Shown here one piece after another: positions 1 to 8,403 of a stretch of DNA of 64,000 nucleotides; the first letter of the stretch is position 1; each line of letters opens with the position of its first letter. The stretch spans positions 4,028-68,027 of the forward strand of contig JBJKSJ010000038.1 in the NCBI GenBank assembly GCA_046704085.1, given 5' to 3'. The notes beneath the pieces are model-generated. The model was not told the origin of the DNA, searched no databases, and saw only the letters and a program-made list of their open reading frames with translations. A program made the position numbers and the translations under genes. Source of the stretch: DATBHW01 sp046704085 (lineage in GTDB: Bacteria; Chloroflexota; Ktedonobacteria; Ktedonobacterales; DATBGS01).

Positions 1-1847
1 CCTGAAGAGCGACTCACCGTAATCGTCTCTTGTCCACCCGTACCAACATACGAGATCAAGTACATTGTATCCCCAGTAGGGATATTGGAGAAGGTGAACG
101 AGCCGCTGGAATCGCTCGTCGTGGCATAATCATCTGACGCGCTAAATCCCTGGCTTGATAGCTGCCAGTGCGCCGAGAGGAAAAGCCTGACACTCGCTCC
201 AGGCTGTTGAGTCGTGGCATTAACGACATTGCCCATGACACTTTGGGGCTTCTTCAGGTCTGTCTGGGCCATCTGCCCCGACGGAGTATCGCCGTAGCTC
301 TTTACTAGCATCTGATAGTTCGTTACCGCGTCTGAGCAATTACCACCCGAAAGCTGCTGTTGCCCTAGACCGTAAAAGGCTTTGGCTGCATCCTGATGGA
401 TGTTGGGGAAGGACGAGGTATTGCTCAGGGTTTGCTTCATAATGGCGCTCATGAAGGCGTTCACGGCATTCTGGTAATCGGATTGACCCAGATACTGATC
501 GCCCCAGGCCAGATAGGCGCTCGCCTCGTCCTCCAGGGCACGCTGCATCTGATCCGACACTGAACTATAGTTATGCAGCACCACCTCAAACTTATTGATG
601 GCGCCATTCGTGTTTTGCTTGGTGCCATCCGTAGGCTGCTGGGCCGTATCCAATGGAATTTGATACTTTTTCTGACTGAGCAGTTGCTCGCCCCAATCGT
701 TGTAAGTCCGGGCAAGATCCACCGTGTCATTCGCCGCTTGATATTCGCCAATCGCCGCCTCAAACTTTTGCTGCGCCGTGCCTACATCAGTCGCGCTCTT
801 TCCCTGGCTAGCCAGTGACCCTCCTTGAAGTTGGTGGAACTGATTTTGGAGGACAATGCCCGCCGCGCCCAGCACCAGCAAGATCAACACCGAGGCGACG
901 GCCAGGCTCACCGTGCGTGTCGCGCGATACCCCTGGGTAAACCGGAAGAGGAAGACACCCAGCACAATGACCCCCGCCACCAGCGCGGCAATGCCAGCGC
1001 GGAAGCCACCGTTTGCCCAATCGCTGCCAGTCAGCCAGATCAGGAAGAGGCCCACGACGATCAGCACGGCGGCGCCAAGGGTAAACCAGATCGGCAGCGG
1101 GCGCCTGGGCGGGGGCGCGCCGAAACCTGGACCGCCTGGCGCGCCGGGCATGCCAAATCCTGGGGCATAAGCGCCCGGCGGAGCGCCATACGTCTGGGGC
1201 ATTGTCCCCGTCTGGGGCATCGTTCCAGCCGTACCAGGCTGGCCGAAGCTTTCACCAGACGGCCAACCGCCTTGCGCGCCGGAACCAGGCTGCATAGGAT
1301 AGGTGAATCCGCCCGGAGAAGGCGGCGCTGACATCGCCCCACCCGGAGGGGGGCCAGCCCAGCCCCCACCAGCAGGCGGAGCGCCAGCCCAACCTGAACC
1401 AGCAGGCGGAGGACCAGCCCAGCCTGCACCGGCAGGCGGAGCGCCAAAAGGCTGCGGGGCCGATCCCTGGGAGGGCGCTGGCGTCGGCCAGGGGCTTGAC
1501 GCCGCGGGTGGTGGCATATAGGTTGCTGGCTGAGAACTCTGAGGGACAGGCGCCGCCCCCGGCCCCGGCATCGGATATGTTCCAAAACCAGGCTGCGAAC
1601 TGGGCGGCGGCGGAAAACCAGGAGGCGGGTTGTTCCAGTCTGCCTCTGGACGCGGACGAATCATGGTGTCAGCGGAATCCATTTGTGCCGACATGCCAGG
1701 AAAGAACTCGGAAGGTGGGGCAGGCGATGGAGCGGCATTTCCTGGCTGCTGCGTCGAAACCGGAGCGCCACACCTTGGGCAATGGGTGCTGCCAGGCGGG
1801 AGGAGCAAGCCACACTGCCCACAGTGGTTTTCATACATGCTGGACAT
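1..1847 (-). CDS. Zinc-ribbon, proline-rich, three-TM membrane protein with C-terminal repeat/Ig-like region (C-terminus beyond window)
   Basis: An uninterrupted minus-strand frame runs from ATG 1847 to the window edge (615 codons), so the C-terminus is missing. The N-terminus has a CxxC pair duplicated as C9/C12 and C23/C26, a short zinc ribbon. Residues about 30-245 are Pro/Gly/Ala-rich and include a 10-residue tandem repeat. Three hydrophobic segments follow at about 252-345. The exported or cytosolic tail resembles a TPR-like helical region and then a carboxypeptidase-regulatory-like beta domain ending in GSFTFSNIPTGD. The start is chosen from an AAAGG about 11 nt upstream. A near-consensus promoter lies 75-105 bp upstream. 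Zinc-ribbon plus TM plus solute-facing tail is common in Ktedonobacteria; the function is unknown. It could be a sensor or envelope scaffold. Gene call is firm, role is not. Confidence 0.85.
   Translation of the reverse strand, partial: MSSMYENHCGQCGLLLPPGSTHCPRCGAPVSTQQPGNAAPSPAPPSEFFPGMSAQMDSADTMIRPRPEADWNNPPPGFPPPPSSQPGFGTYPMPGPGAAPVPQSSQPATYMPPPAASSPWPTPAPSQGSAPQPFGAPPAGAGWAGPPPAGSGWAGAPPAGGGWAGPPPGGAMSAPPSPGGFTYPMQPGSGAQGGWPSGESFGQPGTAGTMPQTGTMPQTYGAPPGAYAPGFGMPGAPGGPGFGAPPPRRPLPIWFTLGAAVLIVVGLFLIWLTGSDWANGGFRAGIAALVAGVIVLGVFLFRFTQGYRATRTVSLAVASVLILLVLGAAGIVLQNQFHQLQGGSLASQGKSATDVGTAQQKFEAAIGEYQAANDTVDLARTYNDWGEQLLSQKKYQIPLDTAQQPTDGTKQNTNGAINKFEVVLHNYSSVSDQMQRALEDEASAYLAWGDQYLGQSDYQNAVNAFMSAIMKQTLSNTSSFPNIHQDAAKAFYGLGQQQLSGGNCSDAVTNYQMLVKSYGDTPSGQMAQTDLKKPQSVMGNVVNATTQQPGASVRLFLSAHWQLSSQGFSASDDYATTSDSSGSFTFSNIPTGDTMYLISYVGTGGQETITVSRSS
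1351..1440 (-). repeat. Three tandem 30-bp coding repeats
   Basis: Units 1351-1380, 1381-1410 and 1411-1440 share the core GGAxCAGCCCAxCCTGxACC and GCAGGCGGA. They encode the 10-residue repeat PPAGxGWAGx in the zinc-ribbon membrane protein. The unit length is a multiple of three, so copy number can change without breaking the frame. Confidence 0.8.
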
Positions 1848-1921
1848 CGACGGGTCTGCCTTTCTTCAACCAAAAGGTGATGATGACGAAGCGAGTCAGC
1901 GCAGAGCGCGATGATACGGCT

Positions 1922-1950
1922 ATTATAGCGCCGTACCTCTTACCCGTCAA
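1922..1950 (-). promoter_or_regulatory. Sigma70-type promoter for the zinc-ribbon membrane protein
   Basis: On the minus strand, TTGACG (1950-1945) and TATAAT (1927-1922) are separated by exactly 17 bp, and the gene starts 75 bp downstream. The match to the -35/-10 consensus is 11 of 12. Confidence 0.75.
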
Positions 1951-2011
1951 CACAACAATAAGGCGAGAAAGGCTCTCGGCAATCACCCGTAGAGCGGTTG
2001 TTCAGCACAGC

Positions 2012-2446
2012 TCAAATCGCTTCTCCGGCCATCTCCTCTACTGGTATAGATCGCGCCGGACCCTGCCGTCGAATCAGCCGCCCGATGCCCCCACCCAGCG
2101 CGCCAAAGGGCACGGCACTGATCAACTCGATAATGACCATCACGATTACCGCAAAAAACGTGGCATCATCCAACGGATGGAAGACCAGCGCCTGGCTGAT
2201 CGTCCCCAGCGTTCCCGAAATAATCGCCGCAACCAGCGCGTCGGCAATCCCCAGCCGGACATAGCCAGTGAGCCGCGCAGCCACGATTCCAGCGATCACA
2301 TAAAAGGAAACATTGATCAGATAGGCGTATTCAAAGACCTGCGTCTCGTCGGCGGCGTGCAGGTTGGTCCAGATAATGGTATCCAGCAGCGCCAGCGTGA
2401 CAGAGATCACCCCCAGAATGCCGCCCCATTTGAGCGCGCGAAGCAT
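2012..2446 (-). CDS. Small four-helix integral membrane protein
   Basis: A 144-residue protein, almost entirely hydrophobic, with four likely membrane segments (about 6-27, 44-62, 66-88 and 94-120) and a short polar C-terminal tail. The start at ATG 2446 is supported by GGGAGG seven bases upstream; a longer frame reaching 2491 lacks a ribosome site. The segment GALGGGIGRLIRR near the end resembles a glycine-rich last helix of small channel-like proteins. I do not recognise the family. It lies between the FMN reductase and the zinc-ribbon protein, all on the minus strand but with separate spacing, so co-transcription is uncertain. Confidence 0.8.
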   Translation of the reverse strand: MLRALKWGGILGVISVTLALLDTIIWTNLHAADETQVFEYAYLINVSFYVIAGIVAARLTGYVRLGIADALVAAIISGTLGTISQALVFHPLDDATFFAVIVMVIIELISAVPFGALGGGIGRLIRRQGPARSIPVEEMAGEAI

Positions 2447-2868
2447 AGGTATCCTCCCAGGTAAAGTTGAGCCAGGCCGCGATTCGGCCACTCATGCTTT
2501 TTACTCTTTCAAGCCCGACACGTCTACGTCCTAACCCGCGCAGGCGGGCTTTGTGGCGCAGCCTCCAGGCGCGGGCGCGCGAGCGCAGCGAGAGTGCGGG
2601 AACCTAGTCCCCGCAAGCGCCAGAGACGCGCGAGCGAGCCGCAGGCGAGCGAGAATGGCCGAACCCTGTGAGGCCAAGCGGCTCTGGCGAAGCTGCCGCC
2701 GCAGGCGCGGCCTTCAGCCGCCAGCCACGCCGCGCCCGTGCCCTGATCGAAAAAGAAAACGTCATCAACCAGAGTGTAGGGCAGGGGGGTAAAGCGCAGA
2801 GGGAACAAAGTAAATAGCAGGTAAATGGATGTTCAGCAGCGGCGCTGGCGCGCCTGCCGAGGCACCGC
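2447..2868. other. GC-rich gene-less stretch with simple internal repetition
   Basis: No frame here looks like a protein. The part from about 2530 to 2720 is built of repeated GCGAGCG/GCGCAGG-type words and contains the palindrome-like GGGAACCTAGTCCCC. Near the FMN reductase stop a 7-bp inverted repeat (2847-2853 with 2872-2878) could be a weak terminator. It may be a degraded or dispersed intergenic repeat. Confidence 0.5.
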
Positions 2869-3471
2869 TCAGCGCGCCTCCTGGAACCAATGCGCGGCGA
2901 AGAGCGCGCTGGCGTGCGCCACCTCGGCGCCCAGCGCGGAGAGCCGCTGGGCAAAAGCAGCATTCATTGGCTGACCTTCTTCATCAAACGCCGAGCGCGA
3001 AGCCGGAATAGAGATCATGGTTGGCGCCACCCACGCGCGCATGGCCCGCGCTGCCAGCAGCATGGTCGTCAGCGTATTATTCCCAGTGCCAGATGTTCCT
3101 CCTTGCACTGTCAGCAGGCCAACCACCTTGCCCTCCAGGCGCGGGGGCTGGTCGTCCTTCAGCAGTTCCAGAAAATCCAGCATATTTTTCACCGCGCCGC
3201 TGATGATGTTGTGATAGGTCGGCGAGGCAAAGATCAGCCCATGCGCTCGGCGAGTGGCGTCCAGTAGTTGGCGAATAGCGCGGCGCTCCGCCTCTGTATA
3301 GCCATCCAGCATATACGTGCCGTCAAAGATGGGCAGCGACAGCGAGGCTGGCGTCAACAGTTCTGTCTCGGCTCCCACAGACCGCGCGCCCTCAAGAGCC
3401 GTCCGCAGCGCCTGCTCCGTCGCCGAGCCTGCGCGCAGGCTCCCGCCAATACCCAGGATCACAGTCGCCAT
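2869..3471 (-). CDS. NADPH-dependent FMN reductase-family flavoprotein
   Basis: A 200-residue flavodoxin-like protein. GIGGSLRxGS at residues 7-16 is the phosphate-binding loop of the NADPH-dependent FMN reductase family, and SPTYHNIISGAVKNMLDF at about 84-101 is the second flavin contact and dimer signature. Members reduce FMN, quinones or azo compounds with NAD(P)H; length is normal. The start at ATG 3471 follows GGGGGAAA; an upstream extension to 3558 lacks support. A perfect 8+8 bp palindrome lies 46-64 bp upstream and probably operates as a repressor site. The protein is likely a soluble cytosolic dimer; the exact substrate cannot be read. Confidence 0.9.
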   Translation of the reverse strand: MATVILGIGGSLRAGSATEQALRTALEGARSVGAETELLTPASLSLPIFDGTYMLDGYTEAERRAIRQLLDATRRAHGLIFASPTYHNIISGAVKNMLDFLELLKDDQPPRLEGKVVGLLTVQGGTSGTGNNTLTTMLLAARAMRAWVAPTMISIPASRSAFDEEGQPMNAAFAQRLSALGAEVAHASALFAAHWFQEAR

Positions 3472-3516
3472 ACCGTTTCCCCCGCTCCTGTAAAACTGTT
3501 TCTGCCCCTGGTTCTC

Positions 3517-3535
3517 TATGCTATGAAATAGCATA
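3517..3535 (-). promoter_or_regulatory. 19-bp palindromic operator candidate upstream of the FMN reductase
   Basis: TATGCTAT-GAA-ATAGCATA is a perfect inverted repeat of 8-bp arms around 3 bp. It sits 46-64 bp upstream of the FMN reductase start, where a promoter would be. The size and symmetry fit a MarR-, TetR- or HxlR-type dimer site. No such regulator gene is adjacent. Confidence 0.55.
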
Positions 3536-3572
3536 TCTGATCGCTTCGGCGCAATCATACAAGAACAAAAAG

Positions 3573-3708
3573 GTGGGATTCTTGCATTACCGGGAACTTT
3601 GGGAACTTTGGGAACTCTGGGGAATGCTTACATTACCTGGGATTCTAGGGATTCTTCCACGCCAGGCCAGGCGCAGCCTGGCGCGGCCACGCGCCTGAGA
3701 ATCCCACC
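3573..3708. repeat. Short direct and inverted repeats in an intergenic region
   Basis: GGGAACTTT occurs twice in tandem, followed by GGGAACTCT (about 3593-3620). GGGATTCT is repeated at about 3640-3655. Two related words, TGCATTACCGGGAA and TACATTACCTGGGA, flank the tandem block. GGTGGGATTCT at the left end is inverted as AGAATCCCACC at about 3698-3708. No coding frame is evident. Confidence 0.5.
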
Positions 3709-3858
3709 CCCTTCCCAAGAATCTCCTCCCGCTGGGTCCACCTGTAAGATCAGCCCTTGCAACGAATATTCCAGATGGCCTACAGTGTTTGTATGTATCG
3801 AAACAGCGAGAACCATCTGATCGAACACGCTCAGAGACAGAAAGGCAAGAGAGCATCC

Positions 3859-4677
3859 ATGACCGATACCACAGCCCAGGCGCTGCACTCTGGTGGCACG
3901 TCTGAGAGCGTGCAGCTTACCCTGCTGGTGAATGGCGCAGCCTATACCGCCGAAGCCGAGCCGATGGCGATTTTTCACGAAGTGCTGGAGCATACCCTGC
4001 CGCCAGATGTGCTGAAAGGGCATCGCATTCGCATCAGCACCCCCAACGGCGACGAGATCTTCCCCGATATGTTCATTGGCGAGACCTCCGCGCACTTCCA
4101 GACGCGCACGTTCCAGGTCGAAGCCAGGCCGCTGAGCGCGCTCGCCGCAGGCACTCAGACCGCAACCTGGACCAACCTGGGATTCGATCACATTGCCATC
4201 ACCGTTGCTGATCGCGCCGATGCCAAAATCTTTTTTAGCGAAGCCCTGGGCATGACCGTTGTGCGCGATGATCGCCACCAGACGGTCTTGACAACCGGGA
4301 ACACCGCCATTTTTTGCTTTGGCACTGAGGTCGCCCCGCTCTCCGATGGACTGCCCAGTCGCTGGCATCATATCGGCTTCGTCGTTGATAACCTGGAGGC
4401 CGCCTATCAACACCTCTCGCGCTATGCCGACAAGCGGCGGGCAGAGTGGGGCGAAAACGCCTCTGGCACGCTTTCCTCCGATTTTATGCTGCTGGAGCGC
4501 AACGAACGCTGGTCGCTCTACTGTCATTACCGCAACGGTGATGCCAGATTGATGATCCAGCTTTCTGAGATCAAGCCAGAGAATCGCGGCTTCGCCCATC
4601 CAGAGTATTTCACCGACAAGATGTACGACTATCTCAGCGGGCGCTACGGCGTGCGCTTCGAGGATGAACCATTGTGA
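3859..4677 (+). CDS. VOC-superfamily (glyoxalase/bleomycin-resistance fold) protein
   Basis: A 272-residue protein. Residues about 108-240 carry the vicinal-oxygen-chelate fold, recognisable from DHIAITVADRADAKIFFSEALGM (metal-ligand His near 110) and the paired HHIGFVVDNLEAAYQHL. The first 100 residues are a separate, mainly beta region that I cannot assign. Family members are metal-dependent lyases, dioxygenases or binding proteins, so the reaction is open. The start at ATG 3859 was preferred because the longer frame to 3757 begins with low-quality sequence; an AGAAAGG lies upstream. The stop codon is inside the inverted repeat shared with the convergent oxidoreductase gene. Confidence 0.8.
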   Translation: MTDTTAQALHSGGTSESVQLTLLVNGAAYTAEAEPMAIFHEVLEHTLPPDVLKGHRIRISTPNGDEIFPDMFIGETSAHFQTRTFQVEARPLSALAAGTQTATWTNLGFDHIAITVADRADAKIFFSEALGMTVVRDDRHQTVLTTGNTAIFCFGTEVAPLSDGLPSRWHHIGFVVDNLEAAYQHLSRYADKRRAEWGENASGTLSSDFMLLERNERWSLYCHYRNGDARLMIQLSEIKPENRGFAHPEYFTDKMYDYLSGRYGVRFEDEPL

Positions 4678-4728
4678 GCAGATGAGGGCCAGGATTGCTG
4701 CGTAGCGATCCTGGCCCTCATCTGCTCA
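4675..4728. terminator. Bidirectional 21-bp hairpin containing both stop codons
   Basis: Arms 4675-4695 and 4708-4728 are perfect 21-bp complements around a 12-nt loop. The outermost TGA on each strand is the stop codon of the two convergent genes. There is no T-tract, so termination would depend on stem strength. Confidence 0.8.
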
Positions 4729-5793
4729 GTCCAGACGCACCACCTCGCCCGACTGCGCGCTCTGGCGCGCCGCCTCGATCACCCGCAAGCTTGCCACCGC
4801 ATCGGCGGGATCGACCGGCGGCGGCCCGCCCCTGGTGAGCGCGTCGTAAAGCGCCTGGTAAAACTGCTCGTAGCAGCCGGGAAGCGTCTCAACCGGGCCA
4901 TCCAGGTGCAGCGCGCCCAGCGTCGTCGAGAGATGCCCCCAGGCCGAGCGGGCTTCTGTGCCCCAGCCCGGCTTTCCTGGCCGCTCGCCCTGGCGCAGCG
5001 CCTCCTCCTGGGGGTCCAGCCCATACTTCTCAAACGCTCCCTGCAATCCGCGCAGATGAAAGCGCGGCCCCAGAATGCGCGCAACCGCCGTAGCATACAG
5101 TCGGGAGCGCACGCCATTCTGATGGGTGAGATTGACGAACACCACATCATCAACCGTTGCGCCTGCCCGGCGCGCCTCTACTTCGGCATAGACACGCTCC
5201 GCCGGACCAAACAAGACCAATGCCTGATCGATCAGATGCGCCCCCAGATCATAGAGGAGGCCGCCACCTTCCTCGACTTTTTCGCGCCACGCATCTGGAC
5301 TGGGCGCGGGACGATAGCGATCAAAATGCGACTCATAGCTGAAGACATCGCCCAGCAGCCGCTGGTCGAGCAGCCGCCGAACGGTGAGAAAATCGCCATC
5401 CCAGCGGCGGTTTTGATAGACCGTCAGGATGCGTTTCCGCTCGTGCGCCAGCGCGATCAGCGCCTCTACATCGGCGGAGGCCAGCGCCGCCGGCTTGTCA
5501 ATGACCACATGCTTGCCAGCATTGAGCGCCGAGCGGGCAAATGGCGCGTGGGTGAGGTTGGGCGAGGCTATCACCACCACATCAATCGCCTGATCGGCAA
5601 AAAGCGCCTCGGCGTTATCCAATAAGTCGGCTGCTGGAAAATCCCGCTGCGCCTGAGCGCGGCGCTGTGGGTTGTTGGTGACAATCGCCGCGACTTCCAG
5701 GCCAGGAGTGAAAGCAATCAGCGGCGCGTGAAAAACGGTCCCGGCCAGCCCATAGCCAATAATGCCCACGCGGAATGGAGATGTTTCGCTCAT
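4726..5793 (-). CDS. Gfo/Idh/MocA-family NAD(P)-dependent oxidoreductase
   Basis: A 355-residue protein, normal length for the family. The N-terminal Rossmann domain has GIIGYGLAG (about 10-18) and ends with the conserved DKPAA in place of the usual EKP. The C-terminal domain contains GGGLLYDLGAHLIDQ, which holds the catalytic-site Asp and His. It most resembles the YdgJ/IolW-like inositol or sugar dehydrogenase group. The start at ATG 5793 follows a strong GAGGGGGGAA. It is probably cytosolic and acts on a sugar or cyclitol. The gene stands alone, sharing only a terminator with the convergent VOC gene, so the substrate is not indicated by context. Confidence 0.9.
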   Translation of the reverse strand: MSETSPFRVGIIGYGLAGTVFHAPLIAFTPGLEVAAIVTNNPQRRAQAQRDFPAADLLDNAEALFADQAIDVVVIASPNLTHAPFARSALNAGKHVVIDKPAALASADVEALIALAHERKRILTVYQNRRWDGDFLTVRRLLDQRLLGDVFSYESHFDRYRPAPSPDAWREKVEEGGGLLYDLGAHLIDQALVLFGPAERVYAEVEARRAGATVDDVVFVNLTHQNGVRSRLYATAVARILGPRFHLRGLQGAFEKYGLDPQEEALRQGERPGKPGWGTEARSAWGHLSTTLGALHLDGPVETLPGCYEQFYQALYDALTRGGPPPVDPADAVASLRVIEAARQSAQSGEVVRLD

Positions 5794-5906
5794 AGACGTT
5801 CCCCCCTCAAGAGATGTTTCTGAAATAAAGCGCCAGTGTCTCCCAAAAGGTAGCATGCCATCTGGCAAAACCGCAAGAGTGGCAGGGAGCCTGACGAAAG
5901 CAAGAC

Positions 5907-5935
5907 TTGACATCAGCCGCTTTGATGCCTATACT
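5907..5935 (+). promoter_or_regulatory. Near-consensus sigma70 promoter for the WD40/FAD operon
   Basis: TTGACA (5907-5912), a 17-bp spacer and TATACT (5930-5935) match the consensus in 11 of 12 positions. The first gene begins at 6060, leaving a leader of about 118 nt. Confidence 0.85.
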
Positions 5936-6059
5936 CAAGTTCGCTATGGCCGAGTACGGCGGCATGGCCTGGCTCGCATATCATCATATGCAAAAAACCA
6001 CCCTCCAGGCCACACTCCAGGCGATACGACTCGCTGCCTGGAGCAGAGGAGCGTAAATT

Positions 6060-7157
6060 GTGACATCACCCGAAGATATGCTATTGACCCGTCGCCAGAT
6101 GCTGCGTGGGCTGGGAATGGCGGCGCTGACTGTCGGGGCAAGCTCGGTATTGCTCGCGTGTGGCAGTCAAGGGACGGCAACGATTATGCCCACACCGACC
6201 CCGACGAAACCACCGAAACCGCGCCCAGGCGCGCCGACAATGCTGGTCCGCACGGTCCTGTATAATACCGGGCCAGCCTATGGCATTGCTTATTCGCACG
6301 ATAGCAAGTACCTGGCGACGGCTGGCCTGGATAAAAATGTGCGCGTCTGGGACGCGGTAAATGGAGGGCTTGCGCTCTTCACCCTGTCGGCTCTCGTTGA
6401 TGCGGCGCTCTGTGTCACCTATTCCCCCGATGGCAATAGAGTTGCCGCCGGGGCAATCCAGCCCTTTATCGACATCTGGGACGCCACCCAGAAGAACGAT
6501 CAGAGTACCGCCCTGATTACGCTGACCGGCCAGAAGGATCGCATCAACTCGGTCGATTGGTCTCCAGATGGCAATCACCTGGCCTCTGCTTCCGATGACC
6601 AGACAGTGATGATCTGGGACGCCAGCAAGCAGGGCAATCCACTGGTCACACTGCAAGACAACAACGAGCAGATTGCGGTGGCCTGGTCGCCAGATAACAA
6701 GCGCGTCGCCTCCGGCTGCGCCGATCATGCGGCCAAAATCTGGGACGCAGTGCAGGGCGGCAAACCGCTCTTCACCCTCAGCGAGCATACGGATCGGGTT
6801 CGCTCCGTTTCCTGGTCGCCTGACGGCTCAAAGCTGCTCACCGGCTCCGATGATCACTCCCTGAAGGTCTGGGATGCCAACAACGGCGGCAAGTCCTTGA
6901 TGACACTCACCGGCCACACGGCCCGCGTCAGTGCTGTGGGCTGGTCGCCCGATGGCAAATACCTGGCGTCAGGCTCAGATGATGGCTCAGTGAAACTCTG
7001 GGATGCCACTGCTGGGGGCGCAGCCTTGATCACGCTGACGCCCAATGATGCCGCCAACGAATTCGTGCAAGACATCGCCTGGTCGCCAGATAGCCAGGCT
7101 ATCGCCGCTAGCTATGGCGATGGACGGGTCTGGATATGGGAGTTCGTCCAGGTGTAA
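6060..7157 (+). CDS. Tat-exported WD40-repeat lipoprotein
   Basis: A 365-residue protein starting at GTG 6060, eight bases after AGAGGAG. The N-terminus has a twin-arginine segment (TRRQMLRGLG, Arg11-Arg12), a hydrophobic helix and a lipobox LLAC (Cys34), so it is probably folded in the cytoplasm, exported by Tat and lipid-anchored. A Thr/Pro linker (residues 40-58) leads to about seven WD40 repeats. Each ends in a VWD, IWD or LWD and carries the SPDG turn, forming one beta-propeller. WD40 propellers are protein-binding scaffolds without catalysis. The FAD oxidoreductase follows after 24 bp, so the two are probably co-transcribed. Confidence 0.9.
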   Translation: MTSPEDMLLTRRQMLRGLGMAALTVGASSVLLACGSQGTATIMPTPTPTKPPKPRPGAPTMLVRTVLYNTGPAYGIAYSHDSKYLATAGLDKNVRVWDAVNGGLALFTLSALVDAALCVTYSPDGNRVAAGAIQPFIDIWDATQKNDQSTALITLTGQKDRINSVDWSPDGNHLASASDDQTVMIWDASKQGNPLVTLQDNNEQIAVAWSPDNKRVASGCADHAAKIWDAVQGGKPLFTLSEHTDRVRSVSWSPDGSKLLTGSDDHSLKVWDANNGGKSLMTLTGHTARVSAVGWSPDGKYLASGSDDGSVKLWDATAGGAALITLTPNDAANEFVQDIAWSPDSQAIAASYGDGRVWIWEFVQV

Positions 7158-7181
7158 TGGCGCTTTTCTCGGAGGCAGCGC

Positions 7182-8399
7182 ATGGCCGAATCGGCAGAGG
7201 TCGTCATTATTGGCGGCGGCATTATGGGCGCCAGCCTGGCCTTTCATCTCACCCGGCGCGGCGTGCGGGATATACTCATTATTGAAAAGCGCACGCTGGC
7301 ATCGGGCGCGTCGGGCAAGACCGGCGCGCTCCTGCGCCAGCACTATACCAACATTCCCGAAGCCACGCTGGCCCACCTGAGCCTGCAAACCTTTCGGCAT
7401 TGGGATGACGTGGTTGGCGGCGACTGCGGCTTTCTGGGCTGCGGCTTAATCGCCACCGTTGCTACCGGCCCCGGCTACGAAGCCAACATCGAACTGCTGC
7501 GCCGCAATATTGCCATGCAGCAGCAGGTGGGCATCAAGACCGAACTGGCGACGGCAGATCGCCTGCGCGAACTTCAGCCCTTTGGCAATTTTGATGACCT
7601 GACCTTTGCTGCCTATGAGGGGGACAGCGGCGTCGTGGATGCCATCGCCGCCACTCAGGGCATGGCGCGCGCTGCGCAGCGCGGCGGCGCGCGCATCTGG
7701 GAGGGAGTAGAGGTCACGCGCATCCAGCAGCAGGGTGAGCGCGTGGTTGGGGTGGAGACCAGCGCCGAGCCGGTGGCTGCGCGGGTCGTCGTCTGCGCGG
7801 CGGGCGCGTGGTCTGTGCCGCTGCTGCGCGCAGTGGGCGTTCAGGCGCCAATTGAGGCAATTCGCGTGCAGGTCGCCGTCTTTAATCGCCCGCTCTCTAT
7901 GCCCTCCGAGGGACATATGGCCTATGTGGATACGTCAGCGAATATCTTCTGCCGCCCCTACGGACCAAACCGCACGCTGGTAGGCATCGGCGGGGGCGAG
8001 TTTCACGAAACGGTGGACCCCGATCACTACAGCGATGGCAACGACCCGGCCTTTCCGCCGCTCGTCCAGCAGTATCTCAGCCGCCGCATGCCGCCGATGC
8101 AGGCGGCAACCTATCTCTATGGGCACGCGGGACTCTACGACATGACGCCCGACGCCCACCCTATTCTCGATCACGCGCCCGGCCTGGACGGCCTCTATCT
8201 GATGCTCGGCTTCAGCGGGGCGGGCTTCAAGAAAGGGCCAGCAGTGGGCCAGTGCATGGCTGAACTCATCACCGAAGGCCGCGCCACAACGGTTGACCTC
8301 ACACCGTTCCGCTTCAGCCGCTTCCTCGGCGAAAGCTGGAAGCAGCGCTGGAGCGATACTGAGTATCAGCTCAGCAGCGACTTCGGCCACCGCTTCTAA
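7182..8399 (+). CDS. DAO-family FAD-dependent oxidoreductase (sarcosine/glycine oxidase-like)
   Basis: A 405-residue soluble flavoprotein. IIGGGIMGASLAFHL at residues 8-22 is the FAD-binding Rossmann motif, followed by the E of IIEKR that binds the ribose. GASGKTGALLRQHY is the typical second segment of D-amino-acid-oxidase-fold enzymes. The C-terminal LYDMTPDAHPILDHAP and GFSGAGFKKGPAVG complete the FAD site. Relatives oxidise sarcosine, glycine, proline or N-methyl amino acids with oxygen or pass electrons to quinone. The gene begins 24 bp after the WD40 lipoprotein with GGAGG upstream. It converges with the next gene with only four bases between the stop codons. Confidence 0.88.
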   Translation: MAESAEVVIIGGGIMGASLAFHLTRRGVRDILIIEKRTLASGASGKTGALLRQHYTNIPEATLAHLSLQTFRHWDDVVGGDCGFLGCGLIATVATGPGYEANIELLRRNIAMQQQVGIKTELATADRLRELQPFGNFDDLTFAAYEGDSGVVDAIAATQGMARAAQRGGARIWEGVEVTRIQQQGERVVGVETSAEPVAARVVVCAAGAWSVPLLRAVGVQAPIEAIRVQVAVFNRPLSMPSEGHMAYVDTSANIFCRPYGPNRTLVGIGGGEFHETVDPDHYSDGNDPAFPPLVQQYLSRRMPPMQAATYLYGHAGLYDMTPDAHPILDHAPGLDGLYLMLGFSGAGFKKGPAVGQCMAELITEGRATTVDLTPFRFSRFLGESWKQRWSDTEYQLSSDFGHRF

Positions 8400-8403
8400 A
8401 TAT

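Noticed and set aside
1496..2464. 322-codon plus-strand frame across the first two genes
   Set aside because: It crosses two well-supported minus-strand genes and a strong minus-strand promoter and has low-complexity, non-homologous sequence.
3794..3803. TGTATCGAAA, a partial match to the repeated 16-bp motif
   Set aside because: Only the left ten bases agree and the GATGTA half is missing, so it was not counted as a copy.
3628..4599. Long open frame on the minus strand opposite the VOC gene (323 codons)
   Set aside because: It is the mirror of a GC-rich gene with no ribosome site or recognisable domain; the plus-strand VOC fold is clear.
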